Source: Geodermatophilus sp. DSM 44513 (GTDB lineage Bacteria; Actinomycetota; Actinomycetes; Mycobacteriales; Geodermatophilaceae). From it: a stretch of DNA of 64,000 bases. The translations under genes and the position numbers were made by a program. The stretch is from assembly GCF_032460525.1 (NCBI RefSeq), contig NZ_CP135963.1, positions 3,348,001 to 3,412,000 on the forward strand. Reading direction: 5' to 3'. Below the pieces are notes generated by a model. That model had not been told where the DNA came from, did not search any database, and saw only the letters and a program-made list of their open reading frames with translations. Shown in pieces: positions 18,960-31,471 of this stretch; the first letter of the stretch is position 1; every line of letters starts with the position of its first letter.

Positions 18960-20459
18960 TCAGCTCCCGACCAGCCGCTCCTCGAGCATGCGCTTGACGG
19001 TCGCGGCGTCGGCCTTGCCGCGGGTGGTCCTCATGACCGCGCCGACCAGCGCGCCGAGGGCCGCCACCTTGCCGGCCTGCACCTTGGCGACGACGTCGGG
19101 GTTGCCGGCGAGGGCCTCCTCGACCGCGGCGACCAGCTCGTCGGACTCCCCCATCACCGCCAGCCCGCGGGCCTGCACGACCTGCGCCGGGTCGCCCTCG
19201 CCGGCCAGCACGCCGTCGAGCACCTGCCGGGCCAGCTTGTCGTTGACCGTGCCGTCGGCGACCAGCCGGCTGAGCTCGGCGACCTGCGCCGGGGTCACGG
19301 CCAGCTCCGCCAGTTCCACGCCGGCGTCGTTGGCCCGCCGGGCGAGCTCGCCGAGCCACCACTTGCGGGCGTCGGCCGGCCCGGCGCCCGCGGCGACGGT
19401 GGCCTCCACCAGGCCGAGCGCGCCCGCGTTGACCAGCCAGGTCATCTCGGTGCCCGACAGCCCCCACTCCTGCTGCAGCCGGGCGCGGCGGGCGGCGGGC
19501 AGCTCCGGCAGGGCGGCGGCCAGCGCGGCCACCCACTCCTCGTCGGGCGCGACCGGCACCAGGTCCGGCTCGGGGAAGTACCGGTAGTCGGTGGCCTCCT
19601 CCTTGCTGCGCCCGGGTGAGGTGCTGCCGGTGTCCTCGTGGAAGTGCCGGGTCTCCTGCCGCACGCGGCCCCCGGCGTCGAGGACGGCAGCCTGCCGGCG
19701 CATCTCGTAGCGGACGGCGCGCTCGACGCTGCGCAGCGAGTTGACGTTCTTGGTCTCGGTGCGGGTGCCCCACTCCAGGCTGCCGGTCGGCGCCAGGGAG
19801 GTGTTCACGTCGCAGCGCAGGCTGCCCTGCTCCATCCGGACGTCGGAGGCGCCCAGGCTCTGCACGATGTCGCGCAGCTCGGCGACGTAGGCCCGGGCGA
19901 CCTCGGGGGCCCGCGCGCCGGCGCCGGGGATCGGCCGGGTGACGATCTCGACCAGCGGGATGCCCGCGCGGTTGAAGTCGACCAGCGAGTGCGAGGCGCC
20001 GTGGATGCGCCCGGTGGCCCCGCCGACGTGCAGGTTCTTGCCGGTGTCCTCCTCCAGGTGCACCCGCTCGATCTCCACCCGGTATGTCTGCCCGTCGACC
20101 TCGACGTCGAGGTGCCCGGCGGTGCACAGCGGCTCGTCGTACTGGCTGGTCTGGAAGCCCTTGGGGATGTCCGGGTAGAAGTAGTTCTTCCGCGCGAAGC
20201 GGCACCACGAGGCGATCCGGCAGCCCAGCGCCAGCCCGATCCTGATGGTCGCCTCGATCGCGGCGGCGTTGACCACCGGCAGCGAGCCGGGCAGACCCAG
20301 GCACACCGGACAGGTCTGGGTGTTGGGCTCCGCGCCGAAGGTGGTCGCGCAGCCGCAGAACATCTTCGACGCGGTGCCCAGCTCGACGTGGGTCTCCAGG
20401 CCGACGACCGGCTCGTAGCGGGTGAGGAGCTCGTCGTACTCGACGAGGGTGTCGCTCAT
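18960..20459 (-). CDS. gatB: Asp-tRNA(Asn)/Glu-tRNA(Gln) amidotransferase subunit B
   Basis: tRNA-binding/kinase subunit of GatCAB, which amidates misacylated Glu-tRNA(Gln) or Asp-tRNA(Asn). 499 residues. Seen: [34 protein letters not shown], the catalytic-region [48 protein letters not shown], and a C-terminal YqeY/GatB tail ([26 protein letters not shown]). The two N-terminal CxC/CxxC pairs (FCGCA, CPVC) probably bind zinc. ATG overlaps the upstream small ORF stop (ATGA). Last gene of the gatC-gatA-orf-gatB operon. Confidence 0.98.
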   Translation of the reverse strand: MSDTLVEYDELLTRYEPVVGLETHVELGTASKMFCGCATTFGAEPNTQTCPVCLGLPGSLPVVNAAAIEATIRIGLALGCRIASWCRFARKNYFYPDIPKGFQTSQYDEPLCTAGHLDVEVDGQTYRVEIERVHLEEDTGKNLHVGGATGRIHGASHSLVDFNRAGIPLVEIVTRPIPGAGARAPEVARAYVAELRDIVQSLGASDVRMEQGSLRCDVNTSLAPTGSLEWGTRTETKNVNSLRSVERAVRYEMRRQAAVLDAGGRVRQETRHFHEDTGSTSPGRSKEEATDYRYFPEPDLVPVAPDEEWVAALAAALPELPAARRARLQQEWGLSGTEMTWLVNAGALGLVEATVAAGAGPADARKWWLGELARRANDAGVELAELAVTPAQVAELSRLVADGTVNDKLARQVLDGVLAGEGDPAQVVQARGLAVMGESDELVAAVEEALAGNPDVVAKVQAGKVAALGALVGAVMRTTRGKADAATVKRMLEERLVGS

Positions 20460-20635
20460 CGGGAGTCGTTCTCCTTGCGGACGGAGCGGCCGGTCACCAC
20501 GGCGCCGACGGCGGTGAGCACGCCGAGCACGATGAAGACCGCGAAGAAGACCTCACCGGTGGCGATCCAGCCGACCAGCCCCACCAGCACGACGAACGCC
20601 GTCAGCGCCCACGCGGCCTTGAGCGCCCCGTTCAC
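20456..20635 (-). CDS. Small two-helix membrane protein between gatA and gatB
   Basis: 59 residues, GTG start at 20633-20635 overlapping the gatA stop (GTGA), and its own stop overlapping the gatB ATG (ATGA). Two hydrophobic helices ([17 protein letters not shown] and [18 protein letters not shown]) and a short basic tail. I do not recognise it. The four-base overlaps on both sides show it is translated with the amidotransferase genes; its role in or near GatCAB is unknown, and it may simply be a conserved passenger. Confidence 0.8.
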   Translation of the reverse strand: MNGALKAAWALTAFVVLVGLVGWIATGEVFFAVFIVLGVLTAVGAVVTGRSVRKENDSR

Positions 20636-22152
20636 GCCGGCGTCCGCTCGGTGAGCTGGTCCAGGAAGCGGGTGCCGCGGGCGGCGTCCAGCGCGGTCTC
20701 CACCGCGGCGGCGACCCGGTAGCAGCGGTCGTCGGCCAGCGCGGGGGCCATGACCTGGAACCCGACCGGCAGGCCCTCGGACAGCCCGCACGGCACCGAG
20801 ATGGCCGGCAGCCCGGCCAGGCTGGCCGGCAGCGTGCACAGGTCGGCGGCGTACATGGCCAACGGGTCGTCGACGCGGGCGCCGATCGGCCAGGCCACCG
20901 TGGGGCTGGTCGGGCTGACCAGCACGTCGACGTCGGCGAACGCGGCGGTGGCGTCGCGGGTGATCAGCGTGCGGACCTTCTGCGCCTGCCCGTAGTAGGC
21001 GTCGTAGTACCCGGCCGACAGGGCGTAGGTGCCCAGCACGATCCGCCGCTTGACCTCCGGGCCGAAACCCTGCTCCCGGGTCAGCGACATGACCTCCTCC
21101 AGCGAGCGGCTGCCGTCGTCGCCCGCCCGCAGGCCGAACCGCACGCCCTCGAAGCGGGCCAGGTTCGACGACGCCTCGCTGGGGGCGATCAGGTAGTAGG
21201 CCGGCAGGGCCAGGGCGAACGAGGGACAGGACACCTCGCGCACCTCGGCGCCCATGCCCTCGAGCAGCGCGACGGTCTCGCGCACCCGGTCCAGGACCCC
21301 GGCGTCGTACCCGTCGGCGTGCCCGTCGCCGCCCAGCTCCCGGACGACGCCGACGCGCAGCCCGGCCAGCTCCCCGCGGGCACCGTCCTGCGCGGCGCGG
21401 ACCAGCAGCGGCACGGGGGCCTCGATGCTGGTGGAGTCGCGCGGGTCGTGCCCGCCGATCGCCTCGTGCAGGACGGCGGCGTCCAGCACGGTGCGCGCCA
21501 TCGGGCCGGCCTGGTCGAGACTGGAGGAGAACGCGATCAGCCCGTAGCGGGACACCGAGCCGTAGGTGGGCTTGTGCCCGACCAGCCCGGTGACCGCGGC
21601 CGGCTGGCGGATCGAGCCGCCGGTGTCGGTGCCCAGCGCCCACGGCGCCAGCCCGCCGGCGACCGCGGCGGAGGACCCGCCGGAGGACCCGCCGGGGATG
21701 CGGTCGGGGTCCCACGGGTTGCGGGCCGGGCGGTACGCGGAGTTCTCCGTGGAGGAGCCCATCGCGAACTCGTCCATGTTGGTCTTGCCGAGCAGCACCG
21801 TGCCGGCCGCCTTGAGCCGAGCCGCGACGGTGGCGTCGTACGGCGGGTGCCAGCCCTCGAGGATCCGCGACCCGCTGGTGGTGGGCACGCCCTCGGTGAC
21901 GAACACGTCCTTGAGCGCCACCGGGACGCCGGCCAGCGGGCCGAGCTCCTCCCCGGCGGCGCGGGCGGCGTCGACCTCGGCGGCGCGGGCCAGCGCGGCC
22001 TCGGCGTCCACGTGCAGGTAGGCGCCGAGGACGTCGTCCTGCGCGGCGATCCGGTCCAGGTAGGCCCGGGTGAGCTCCACCGAGCTGGCTTCGCCGGCGG
22101 CCAGCAGCCGGCCCAGCTCGGCGGCGTCCAGGGTGGTGGGGTCGGTGCTCAC
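20632..22152 (-). CDS. gatA: Asp-tRNA(Asn)/Glu-tRNA(Gln) amidotransferase subunit A
   Basis: Glutamine amidase subunit of GatCAB that releases ammonia for transfer to the tRNA-bound acid. 506 residues, amidase signature family. The Ser-cisSer-Lys triad is visible: Lys in [14 protein letters not shown], cis-Ser in [15 protein letters not shown] and nucleophile Ser in [15 protein letters not shown]-terminal [11 protein letters not shown] and [13 protein letters not shown] are typical. GTG/ATG order: starts at 22152, overlapping the gatC stop by four bases. Confidence 0.98.
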   Translation of the reverse strand: MSTDPTTLDAAELGRLLAAGEASSVELTRAYLDRIAAQDDVLGAYLHVDAEAALARAAEVDAARAAGEELGPLAGVPVALKDVFVTEGVPTTSGSRILEGWHPPYDATVAARLKAAGTVLLGKTNMDEFAMGSSTENSAYRPARNPWDPDRIPGGSSGGSSAAVAGGLAPWALGTDTGGSIRQPAAVTGLVGHKPTYGSVSRYGLIAFSSSLDQAGPMARTVLDAAVLHEAIGGHDPRDSTSIEAPVPLLVRAAQDGARGELAGLRVGVVRELGGDGHADGYDAGVLDRVRETVALLEGMGAEVREVSCPSFALALPAYYLIAPSEASSNLARFEGVRFGLRAGDDGSRSLEEVMSLTREQGFGPEVKRRIVLGTYALSAGYYDAYYGQAQKVRTLITRDATAAFADVDVLVSPTSPTVAWPIGARVDDPLAMYAADLCTLPASLAGLPAISVPCGLSEGLPVGFQVMAPALADDRCYRVAAAVETALDAARGTRFLDQLTERTPA

Positions 22153-22568
22153 TCCTCCTCCCCCAGGATCTGCGGCACCCGGAAGCGGTCGTCCTCGGCC
22201 GCCGGCGCCTGCGCCAGGACGACGTCGCGCGGCAGGCTGGGCGTGACGACGTCCGGGCGGGTGACGTTGGTCAGCGGCACCGCGTGGGTCATCGGCGGCA
22301 CGTCGGCGACGTCGGCCTTCCCGACCTCGGCCACCGCGTCGAGCACCGCGGACAGCTGCCCCGCGAAGGCGTCGAGCTCCTCGTCGGTGAGCGCGAGCCG
22401 GGCCAGCCGGGCCAGGTGCGCGACGTCGTCCCGCCCGAGTCCGGCGGTGTCGTCCCGCCCGAGTCCGGCGGTGTCGTCCCGCCCGAGTCCGGCGGTGTCA
22501 TCGCGCCCGAGTCCGGCGGTGTCGTCGCGCCCGGGTCCGGCGGTGTCCTGCGGGGAGGGGGTGCTCAT
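22149..22568 (-). CDS. gatC: Asp-tRNA(Asn)/Glu-tRNA(Gln) amidotransferase subunit C with repeat-expanded N-terminus
   Basis: Small scaffold subunit that wraps around GatA and GatB. 139 residues, about 40 longer than the usual 95-100. The true GatC domain begins at [26 protein letters not shown] (start of a longer match) and ends [13 protein letters not shown], a canonical ending. Before it lie tandem 8-residue units DDTAGLGR (first one DDTAGPGR), encoded by nearly identical 24-bp DNA repeats at about 22431-22550. The last unit runs straight into the domain's own GRDDVAHL, so the array looks like slippage expansion of the N-terminal end. ATG at 22568 with GAGGAG somewhat far upstream. First gene of the gat operon. 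Confidence 0.93.
   Translation of the reverse strand: MSTPSPQDTAGPGRDDTAGLGRDDTAGLGRDDTAGLGRDDTAGLGRDDVAHLARLARLALTDEELDAFAGQLSAVLDAVAEVGKADVADVPPMTHAVPLTNVTRPDVVTPSLPRDVVLAQAPAAEDDRFRVPQILGEEE
22431..22550 (-). repeat. 24-bp tandem repeat inside gatC
   Basis: About five near-identical units based on cgtcccgcccgagtccggcggtgt read on the plus strand, in frame, encoding DDTAGLGR. Units differ only by single bases (for example tcgtcgcgcccgg...), so expansion is recent. Confidence 0.85.
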
Positions 22569-22702
22569 GCTGGGGCGCGGGTCTCCTCGGTCGTCGGAAC
22601 CCCGCCACTGTACGTGGGCGGCCCGCCGGGGCGACCGGCCGCTCGACCCCCGGACGGTGCATGGGGGAAGCTGTCGCCACCCGCGATCGACGGAGATCGA
22701 CC

Positions 22703-22758
22703 AAGGACCCCCTGCCCCCCGCCGCTCGCAGGCTCGCGCCGGGACCGTGCAGGGGCCA
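22703..22758 (-). repeat. Structured intergenic repeat, copy 5 (in the 5' region of the ACT gene)
   Basis: Opposite orientation to copies 1-4: begins AAGGACC on the plus strand. Outer arms CCCCCTGC and GCAGGGG, inner arms with one mismatch. It ends only seven bases before the GGAGGA Shine-Dalgarno site of the ACT-domain gene, unlike other copies, which follow stop codons. Confidence 0.75.
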
Positions 22759-22773
22759 CGACCCGGAGGAACC

Positions 22774-23454
22774 GTGTCCCATCTCCTGCGGCTGGTCGTC
22801 CCCGACCGTCCCGGCATCCTCGGCGCCGTGGCCACGGCCCTGGGTGAGGCGGGCATCGACATCGTGTCCGTCGACGTGCTCGAGCGCGGCGGTGGGGTGG
22901 CCGTCGACGACGTCGTGGTGGACCTGCCGCCCGACCGGCTGCCGGACAGCCTGATCACCGCCGCGCAGGCCGTGCCGGGTGTGCAGGTGGAGTCGCTGCG
23001 CCCCTTCGCCGGTCCGCTGGACACCCACCGCGAGCTGGAGCTGCTGGAGGCGCTCGCCCGGGCGGCGGCGCCGGGGTCGCCCACGCTCGCGGTGAAGCTG
23101 CTGGCGGCCGAGCTGCCGCGGGTGTTCCACAGCGGCTGGGCGGTCGTCCTCTCCGGCGACGCGGGAGGCCCGTGCGAGGTGCTGGCCGCCTCCGACGCGG
23201 CGCCGTCCTTCGACGGCATGACCCTGCCGTGGCTGCCGCTGGACAGCCCGCGGCTGCTGCCCAGCGAGGCGGACTGGCTGCCCGAGCGCTGGCGGGAGAT
23301 GGCCATCGAGATGATGGCGGCCCCCTTCGGCGACCTCCGGACGGCGGTGGTGACCGGCCGCTCCGGCGGGCCGGCCTACCGTCGCTCGGAGCTGCTGCGC
23401 CTGGTGCACCTCGCCGGCATCGCCGCCAGCGTCGCGCACCTGCCGCCGGCCTGA
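22774..23454 (+). CDS. ACT-domain protein (Rv3013-like)
   Basis: 226 residues. Residues 1-75 form an ACT domain (LRLVVPDRPGILGAVATALGEAGIDIVSVDVLER), the fold that binds amino acids or other small ligands. The rest is an alpha/beta segment (AVKLLAAELPRVFHSGWAVVL, GPCEVLAASDAAPSFDGM) resembling a GAF-like sensing domain, with no catalytic motif I can name. M. tuberculosis Rv3013, also next to gatC, looks like the counterpart. Likely an amino-acid-responsive regulator or modulator; partner unknown. GTG at 22774 with GGAGGA upstream. Transcribed divergently from gatC. Confidence 0.82.
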   Translation: MSHLLRLVVPDRPGILGAVATALGEAGIDIVSVDVLERGGGVAVDDVVVDLPPDRLPDSLITAAQAVPGVQVESLRPFAGPLDTHRELELLEALARAAAPGSPTLAVKLLAAELPRVFHSGWAVVLSGDAGGPCEVLAASDAAPSFDGMTLPWLPLDSPRLLPSEADWLPERWREMAIEMMAAPFGDLRTAVVTGRSGGPAYRRSELLRLVHLAGIAASVAHLPPA

Positions 23455-23456
23455 TG

Positions 23457-23520
23457 GAGGACCCTCCTGCCCTCCCACCACTCGCGAGCTCGCGGCGGGA
23501 CCCTGCAGGAGGGCCGTTCG
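23457..23520 (-). repeat. Structured intergenic repeat, copy 6
   Basis: Begins two bases after the ACT gene stop codon. Outer arms CCCTCCTGC and GCAGGAGGG, inner arms CCCGCCGC and GTGGTGGG, loop gagctcgcga. Orientation follows the plus-strand ACT gene, so again the AAGGACC-type end faces the stop codon. Confidence 0.85.
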
Positions 23521-23587
23521 CGTCCGCACGCACCGCGGTCCCGGCAGGCGGCCGGTAAACCGGTGGCGCGTCGGCCCGACCCGTCGG

Positions 23588-23593
23588 CACGCT
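23588..23593 (+). promoter_or_regulatory. Leaderless-type -10 box of the methyltransferase gene
   Basis: CACGCT, six nucleotides before the ATG at 23600; weak match to TANNNT. Confidence 0.35.
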
Positions 23594-23599
23594 GCCCGC

Positions 23600-24331
23600 A
23601 TGACGGTCGACCACTTCGCCGGGTGGGTCGCGGAGCACTACGACGAGTCCTCCGCCGACGTCTCCACCCCCGCGGTCCTGGACCCGGTCGTCGACCTCCT
23701 CGCCGACCTCGCCGGTGACGGCACCGCCCTGGAGCTCGGAGTCGGCACCGGCCGGGTCGCGCTGCCCCTGGCCGCCCGCGGGGTCGGCGTGCACGGCATC
23801 GACCTGTCCCCCGACATGCTGGCGCGGCTGCGGGCCAAGCCCGGGGCCGACCGGGTCCCCGTCACGCTGGGGGACTTCGCGACCACCTCGGTGGACGGCG
23901 TCTTCACCCTGGCCTACCTCGTGTTCAACACGATCATGAACCTGACGACCCAGGACGAGCAGGTCTCCTGCTTCCGGAACGTCGCCCGCCACCTGGCCCC
24001 CGGTGGTCGGTTCGTCGTCGAGGTGGGCGTCCCCGAGCTGCGCCGGCTCCCCCCCGGGGAGGTCGCCCGGCCGTTCCTGCTCTCCCCCACCCGTCTCGGC
24101 TTCGACGAGTACGACGTCGCCGCGCAGCGGCTGGTCTCCCACCACCACCGGCTGGGCGACGGGCAGTGGCGGGTCGTCTCGATGCCGTTCCGGTACGTGT
24201 GGCCGGCCGAGCTCGACCTCATGGCGCGACTGGCCGGGATGGTGCTGGAGTCCCGGTGGGAGGACTGGCAGCGCCGCCCGTTCACCGGCGAGAGCCGCTC
24301 GCACGTGTCGGTCTGGCGGATGCCGGGCTGA
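23600..24331 (+). CDS. Class I SAM-dependent methyltransferase
   Basis: 243 residues with a Rossmann methyltransferase core: motif I LELGVGTGRVALPLAARG, motif II GIDLSPDMLARLRAK, motif III-like VPVTLGDFATTSVDGVFTLAYLVFNTIMN, and GRFVVEVGVPELRRLPPGE. Resembles the broad methyltransferase-25/11 group acting on small molecules; substrate not predictable. The later HHHRLGDGQWRVVSMPFRYVWPAELDLMA is typical of this subgroup's C-terminal sheet. No Shine-Dalgarno. It ends convergent to ligA with only ~40 bp between. Confidence 0.9.
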   Translation: MTVDHFAGWVAEHYDESSADVSTPAVLDPVVDLLADLAGDGTALELGVGTGRVALPLAARGVGVHGIDLSPDMLARLRAKPGADRVPVTLGDFATTSVDGVFTLAYLVFNTIMNLTTQDEQVSCFRNVARHLAPGGRFVVEVGVPELRRLPPGEVARPFLLSPTRLGFDEYDVAAQRLVSHHHRLGDGQWRVVSMPFRYVWPAELDLMARLAGMVLESRWEDWQRRPFTGESRSHVSVWRMPG

Positions 24332-24333
24332 GC

Positions 24334-28787
<4,454 letters not shown>

Positions 28788-28793
28788 GGGCGG

Positions 28794-29858
28794 TCACTCC
28801 GGCAGCAGGTACCTCGCGGCCTCGCGCACGTGGGTCATGGCCGCCCGCGCGTACCCCGGCGTGGCGCCGGCCAGCCCGCAGGACGGGGTGAGGGTGACCG
28901 CCTCGTGCAGCACGTCTGCGGCGAAGCCGAGCTCCCGCCACCACGCCCGCACGCGCGACGCCGTCGCCCTCGGCGCGGGCAGCGGCGCGTCGGTGCCGGG
29001 GACGACGCCGGCGAGCAGCCGGGTGCCGGCCTCCACCGCGGCGCCCAGGGCGTCGAGGTCCTGCACCAGCCCGAGGTCGAAGGAGACGCCGTCCGCGCCG
29101 GCCGCGCCGAACAGCTCCAGGGGCGCCCGGTTGCCGCAGCAGTGCACCACCACCGGACCGGGCAGGGCGCCGACGACGGCGGCGAGCTCCTGCTGCACCA
29201 CCGGCTCCTCGACCGCTGCCAGCTTCCCGAAGCCGCTGGCGGTGGGCAGCGCCCCCTGGAGGACGGCGGGCAGCGAGGGCTCGTCGAGCTGGACGACCAC
29301 CCGCGCCCCGGGCACCCGTGCGGTGACGGCGGCGACGTGCGCCGCCAGCCCCTCGGTGAGCGACTGGGCGAGGTCGCGGCGGGCGCCGGGGTCGACGACG
29401 GCGCGGTCGCCGCGGGTGCGCTCCAGGCCGGCGGCCAGCGTCCACGGCCCGGCGGCCTGCACCTTGAACGGCCCGGAGTAGCCCTCGGCGACGTCGTGCA
29501 GGGCGTCGAGGTCGCGGGCCAGGAACTCCTGGGCGCGGCGCAGGTCGACCCCCGCCCGCGGGACCAGCCGCCAGCCGGCCGGGGTCAGCTCGACGGCCAG
29601 GTCGACCAGCAGCGCGGCGCTGCGCCCGAGCAGGTCCGCGCCCGCCCCGCGGCCGGGCAGCTCGGGCAGGTGGGCGAAGTCGGGCAGCTCGCCGGTGACC
29701 ACGCGCATTGCCTCGGCCGGGTCCGCGCCGGGCAGCGAGCCCACGCCGGTCGCCGCCCCCCACCGCCCGGCCGGCTCCGCACCGGGGGCCGTCCCCGCGG
29801 CGGCGAGGTCGGCGGGGACGTCGGGGTCGGCGGGCGAGACGGGGTCCAGCGGGGCCAC
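28794..29858 (-). CDS. Core-MetE-like (B12-independent methionine synthase family) protein
   Basis: 354 residues, about the size of the C-terminal catalytic half of MetE, as in archaeal core-MetE and M. tuberculosis Rv3015c, which also sits beside ligA. Seen: TGVGSLPGADPAEAMRVV, KVQAAGPWTLAAGLERTRG, VVVQLDEPSLPAVL, and presumed zinc ligands in VVVHCCGNRAPL (His and Cys two apart) and the late LTPSCGLAGATP. Without the folate-binding half it may use another methyl donor or act on a different thiol; function unproven. GTG at 29858 lies seven bases after TACCGT; an upstream in-frame ATG at 29984 would add a non-conserved Pro/Arg-rich extension. Confidence 0.85.
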   Translation of the reverse strand: MAPLDPVSPADPDVPADLAAAGTAPGAEPAGRWGAATGVGSLPGADPAEAMRVVTGELPDFAHLPELPGRGAGADLLGRSAALLVDLAVELTPAGWRLVPRAGVDLRRAQEFLARDLDALHDVAEGYSGPFKVQAAGPWTLAAGLERTRGDRAVVDPGARRDLAQSLTEGLAAHVAAVTARVPGARVVVQLDEPSLPAVLQGALPTASGFGKLAAVEEPVVQQELAAVVGALPGPVVVHCCGNRAPLELFGAAGADGVSFDLGLVQDLDALGAAVEAGTRLLAGVVPGTDAPLPAPRATASRVRAWWRELGFAADVLHEAVTLTPSCGLAGATPGYARAAMTHVREAARYLLPE

Positions 29859-29865
29859 GGCGCCG

Positions 29866-29871
29866 ACGGTA
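29866..29871 (-). promoter_or_regulatory. Leaderless-type -10 box of the core-MetE-like gene
   Basis: TACCGT on the minus strand, seven nucleotides before the GTG; same spacing and sequence as the ligA box. Confidence 0.6.
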
Positions 29872-29971
29872 GTCCCCGGCCGAGGGCCGCTCGGCACCCC
29901 GACGGACCGCCTCCGGCCGGCCTCCGCCGGGGCCGGACCGGTGCCGGTCGCCCGCCCGCCCGGCGACGGGA

Positions 29972-29989
29972 AACGGTTCGGCAACGGTT
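29972..29989 (+). promoter_or_regulatory. Direct repeat AACGGTT x2 upstream of the maltose operon
   Basis: Two identical heptamers AACGGTT at 29972-29978 and 29983-29989, 11 bp apart (one helical turn), about 120 bp before malE. Candidate binding site for an operon regulator. The rest of this ~245-bp upstream region shows no gene. Confidence 0.4.
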
Positions 29990-30104
29990 GGTGACGAAGC
30001 GTTGACCGGCCGGCGGCCAGGACCTTCGCTGGGCGCGGTCCGTCGCGCGACCACGCGGGTCACCGACGGAGCCGGTCACCGGAGATCGACGAGGGGGAAG
30101 ACAC

Positions 30105-31376
30105 ATGCGTGGGCGCAGCTGGAAGGCGCTGGTCGGCAGCGTCGCCGTGACGATGGCGGTGAGCGCCTGCGGAGGCGGCAGCGAGACCGACGGCGAGGCG
30201 GCCGGCGGGGGCGGTGGCACCGGCGGTGGGGGCGGTGGCGAGGCCGACCTGACGATCATGGTCGACGCCGAGCGCACCCCGATCATGGAGACCCTGGGGC
30301 AGCAGTTCGGCGAGGAGAACGGGGTCACCGTCGAGGTCCAGTCGATCGCGGAGAACGTCCAGTCGCAGTTCGTGACGGCCGCGCAGGCCGGCGAGGGCCC
30401 CGACATCGTCATGGGCGCACACGACTGGATCGGCAACTTCGTCCAGAACGGCGCCATCGACCCGATCCAGCTGTCCCCCGAGCAGACCGCGGAGTTCAAC
30501 CCGCTGGCCATCGAGGGCGTCACCTTCAACGGCCAGGTCTACGGTGTGCCGTTCGCGGTTGAGAACGTCGTGCTGTTCCGCAACACCGACCTGGCGCCCG
30601 AGGCGCCGTCCACCATCGAGGACCTGGTGGCCACCGGGCAGGCCGTCGTCGCGGAGGGGCGGGCCAGCGAGGTGCTCGCGCTGCCCGTCGGCGAGGTCGG
30701 CGACCCCTACCACATCTACCCGCTGTTCACCTCCGGTGGCGGCTACCTGTTCGGCGAGAACCCCGACGGCAGCTACGACCCGGCCGACTTCGGCCTGGGC
30801 TCCCCCGGGTCGGTGGAGGCCTTCCAGAAGATCGGCGCCCTCGGCGAGACCGGTGCCGGGGTGCTCAAGCGCTCGATCACCGGGGAGAACATCGTCAACC
30901 TGTTCGGCGGCGGCGACGCGGTCTACATGCTGTCCGGGCCGTGGAACCTGGCCCCGCTGGCCGAGACCGACGTGCCCTTCGAGATCAGCCCGGTGCCCGG
31001 CTTCGCCGACGGCGGCCCCGCGCGGCCGTTCGTGGGCGTGCAGGCGATGTACGTCGCCAGCGGCAGCGACAACAAGACGCTGGCCCAGGAGTTCGCCACG
31101 AACTACTTCACCAACCCCGAGATCGCCCAGCAGCTGTTCGAGGCCGACCCGCGCCCGCCGGCGCTGACCGCCGTCCTCGAGGCGGTCCAGGCCGACAACC
31201 CGCTGGTCGCCCAGGTGCTGGCCGCCGGTGAGGGCGGCGACATCCTCCCGGCGATCCCGGAGATGCAGGCCGTGTTCGACCCGATGGGCAAGGCCGAGGC
31301 CGCCGTCATCGGCGGCGCGGACGTCCCGTCGACGATCACCTCGGCCGCCCAGACGATCTCCGACGCGATCAACTGA
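30105..31376 (+). CDS. Maltose/maltodextrin ABC transporter substrate-binding lipoprotein
   Basis: MalE-type solute-binding protein, 423 residues. Signal peptide with lipobox AVSACGGG, then a Gly-rich linker (about 22-45), then a type I/II binding fold: LTIMVDAERTPIMETLGQQF, GPDIVMGAHDWIGNFVQNG, YGVPFAVENVVLFRNTDL, YLFGENPDGSYDPADFGL, AVYMLSGPWNLAPL, and FVGVQAMYVASGSDNKTLAQEF. Captures oligosaccharide outside the membrane for the permeases encoded next. Strong Shine-Dalgarno (GAGGGGGA). A long hairpin follows the stop codon, probably allowing higher binding-protein than permease levels. Confidence 0.95.
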   Translation: MRGRSWKALVGSVAVTMAVSACGGGSETDGEAAGGGGGTGGGGGGEADLTIMVDAERTPIMETLGQQFGEENGVTVEVQSIAENVQSQFVTAAQAGEGPDIVMGAHDWIGNFVQNGAIDPIQLSPEQTAEFNPLAIEGVTFNGQVYGVPFAVENVVLFRNTDLAPEAPSTIEDLVATGQAVVAEGRASEVLALPVGEVGDPYHIYPLFTSGGGYLFGENPDGSYDPADFGLGSPGSVEAFQKIGALGETGAGVLKRSITGENIVNLFGGGDAVYMLSGPWNLAPLAETDVPFEISPVPGFADGGPARPFVGVQAMYVASGSDNKTLAQEFATNYFTNPEIAQQLFEADPRPPALTAVLEAVQADNPLVAQVLAAGEGGDILPAIPEMQAVFDPMGKAEAAVIGGADVPSTITSAAQTISDAIN

Positions 31377-31384
31377 CCCGGCCG

Positions 31385-31420
31385 GCCGGACCGCCGCAGC
31401 CCCGGCTGCGGCGGTCCGGC
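31385..31420 (+). terminator. Strong hairpin between binding-protein and permease genes
   Basis: Perfect 17-bp inverted repeat (31385-31401 and 31404-31420) eight bases after the binding-protein stop codon. No U-tract. In sugar ABC operons such hairpins cause partial termination or protect the upstream message. Confidence 0.7.
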
Positions 31421-31471
31421 CACCCACCGGTGCCCGACCGGCACCGGGGCCCGCTCGGAAGGAGCCGTCCC

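Noticed and set aside
22431..22550. Possible CRISPR array
   Set aside because: The 24-bp units are directly tandem without spacers and are in frame within gatC.
31385..31420. Small RNA or riboswitch between the binding-protein and permease genes
   Set aside because: Only one simple perfect hairpin is present, with no conserved aptamer-like elements.
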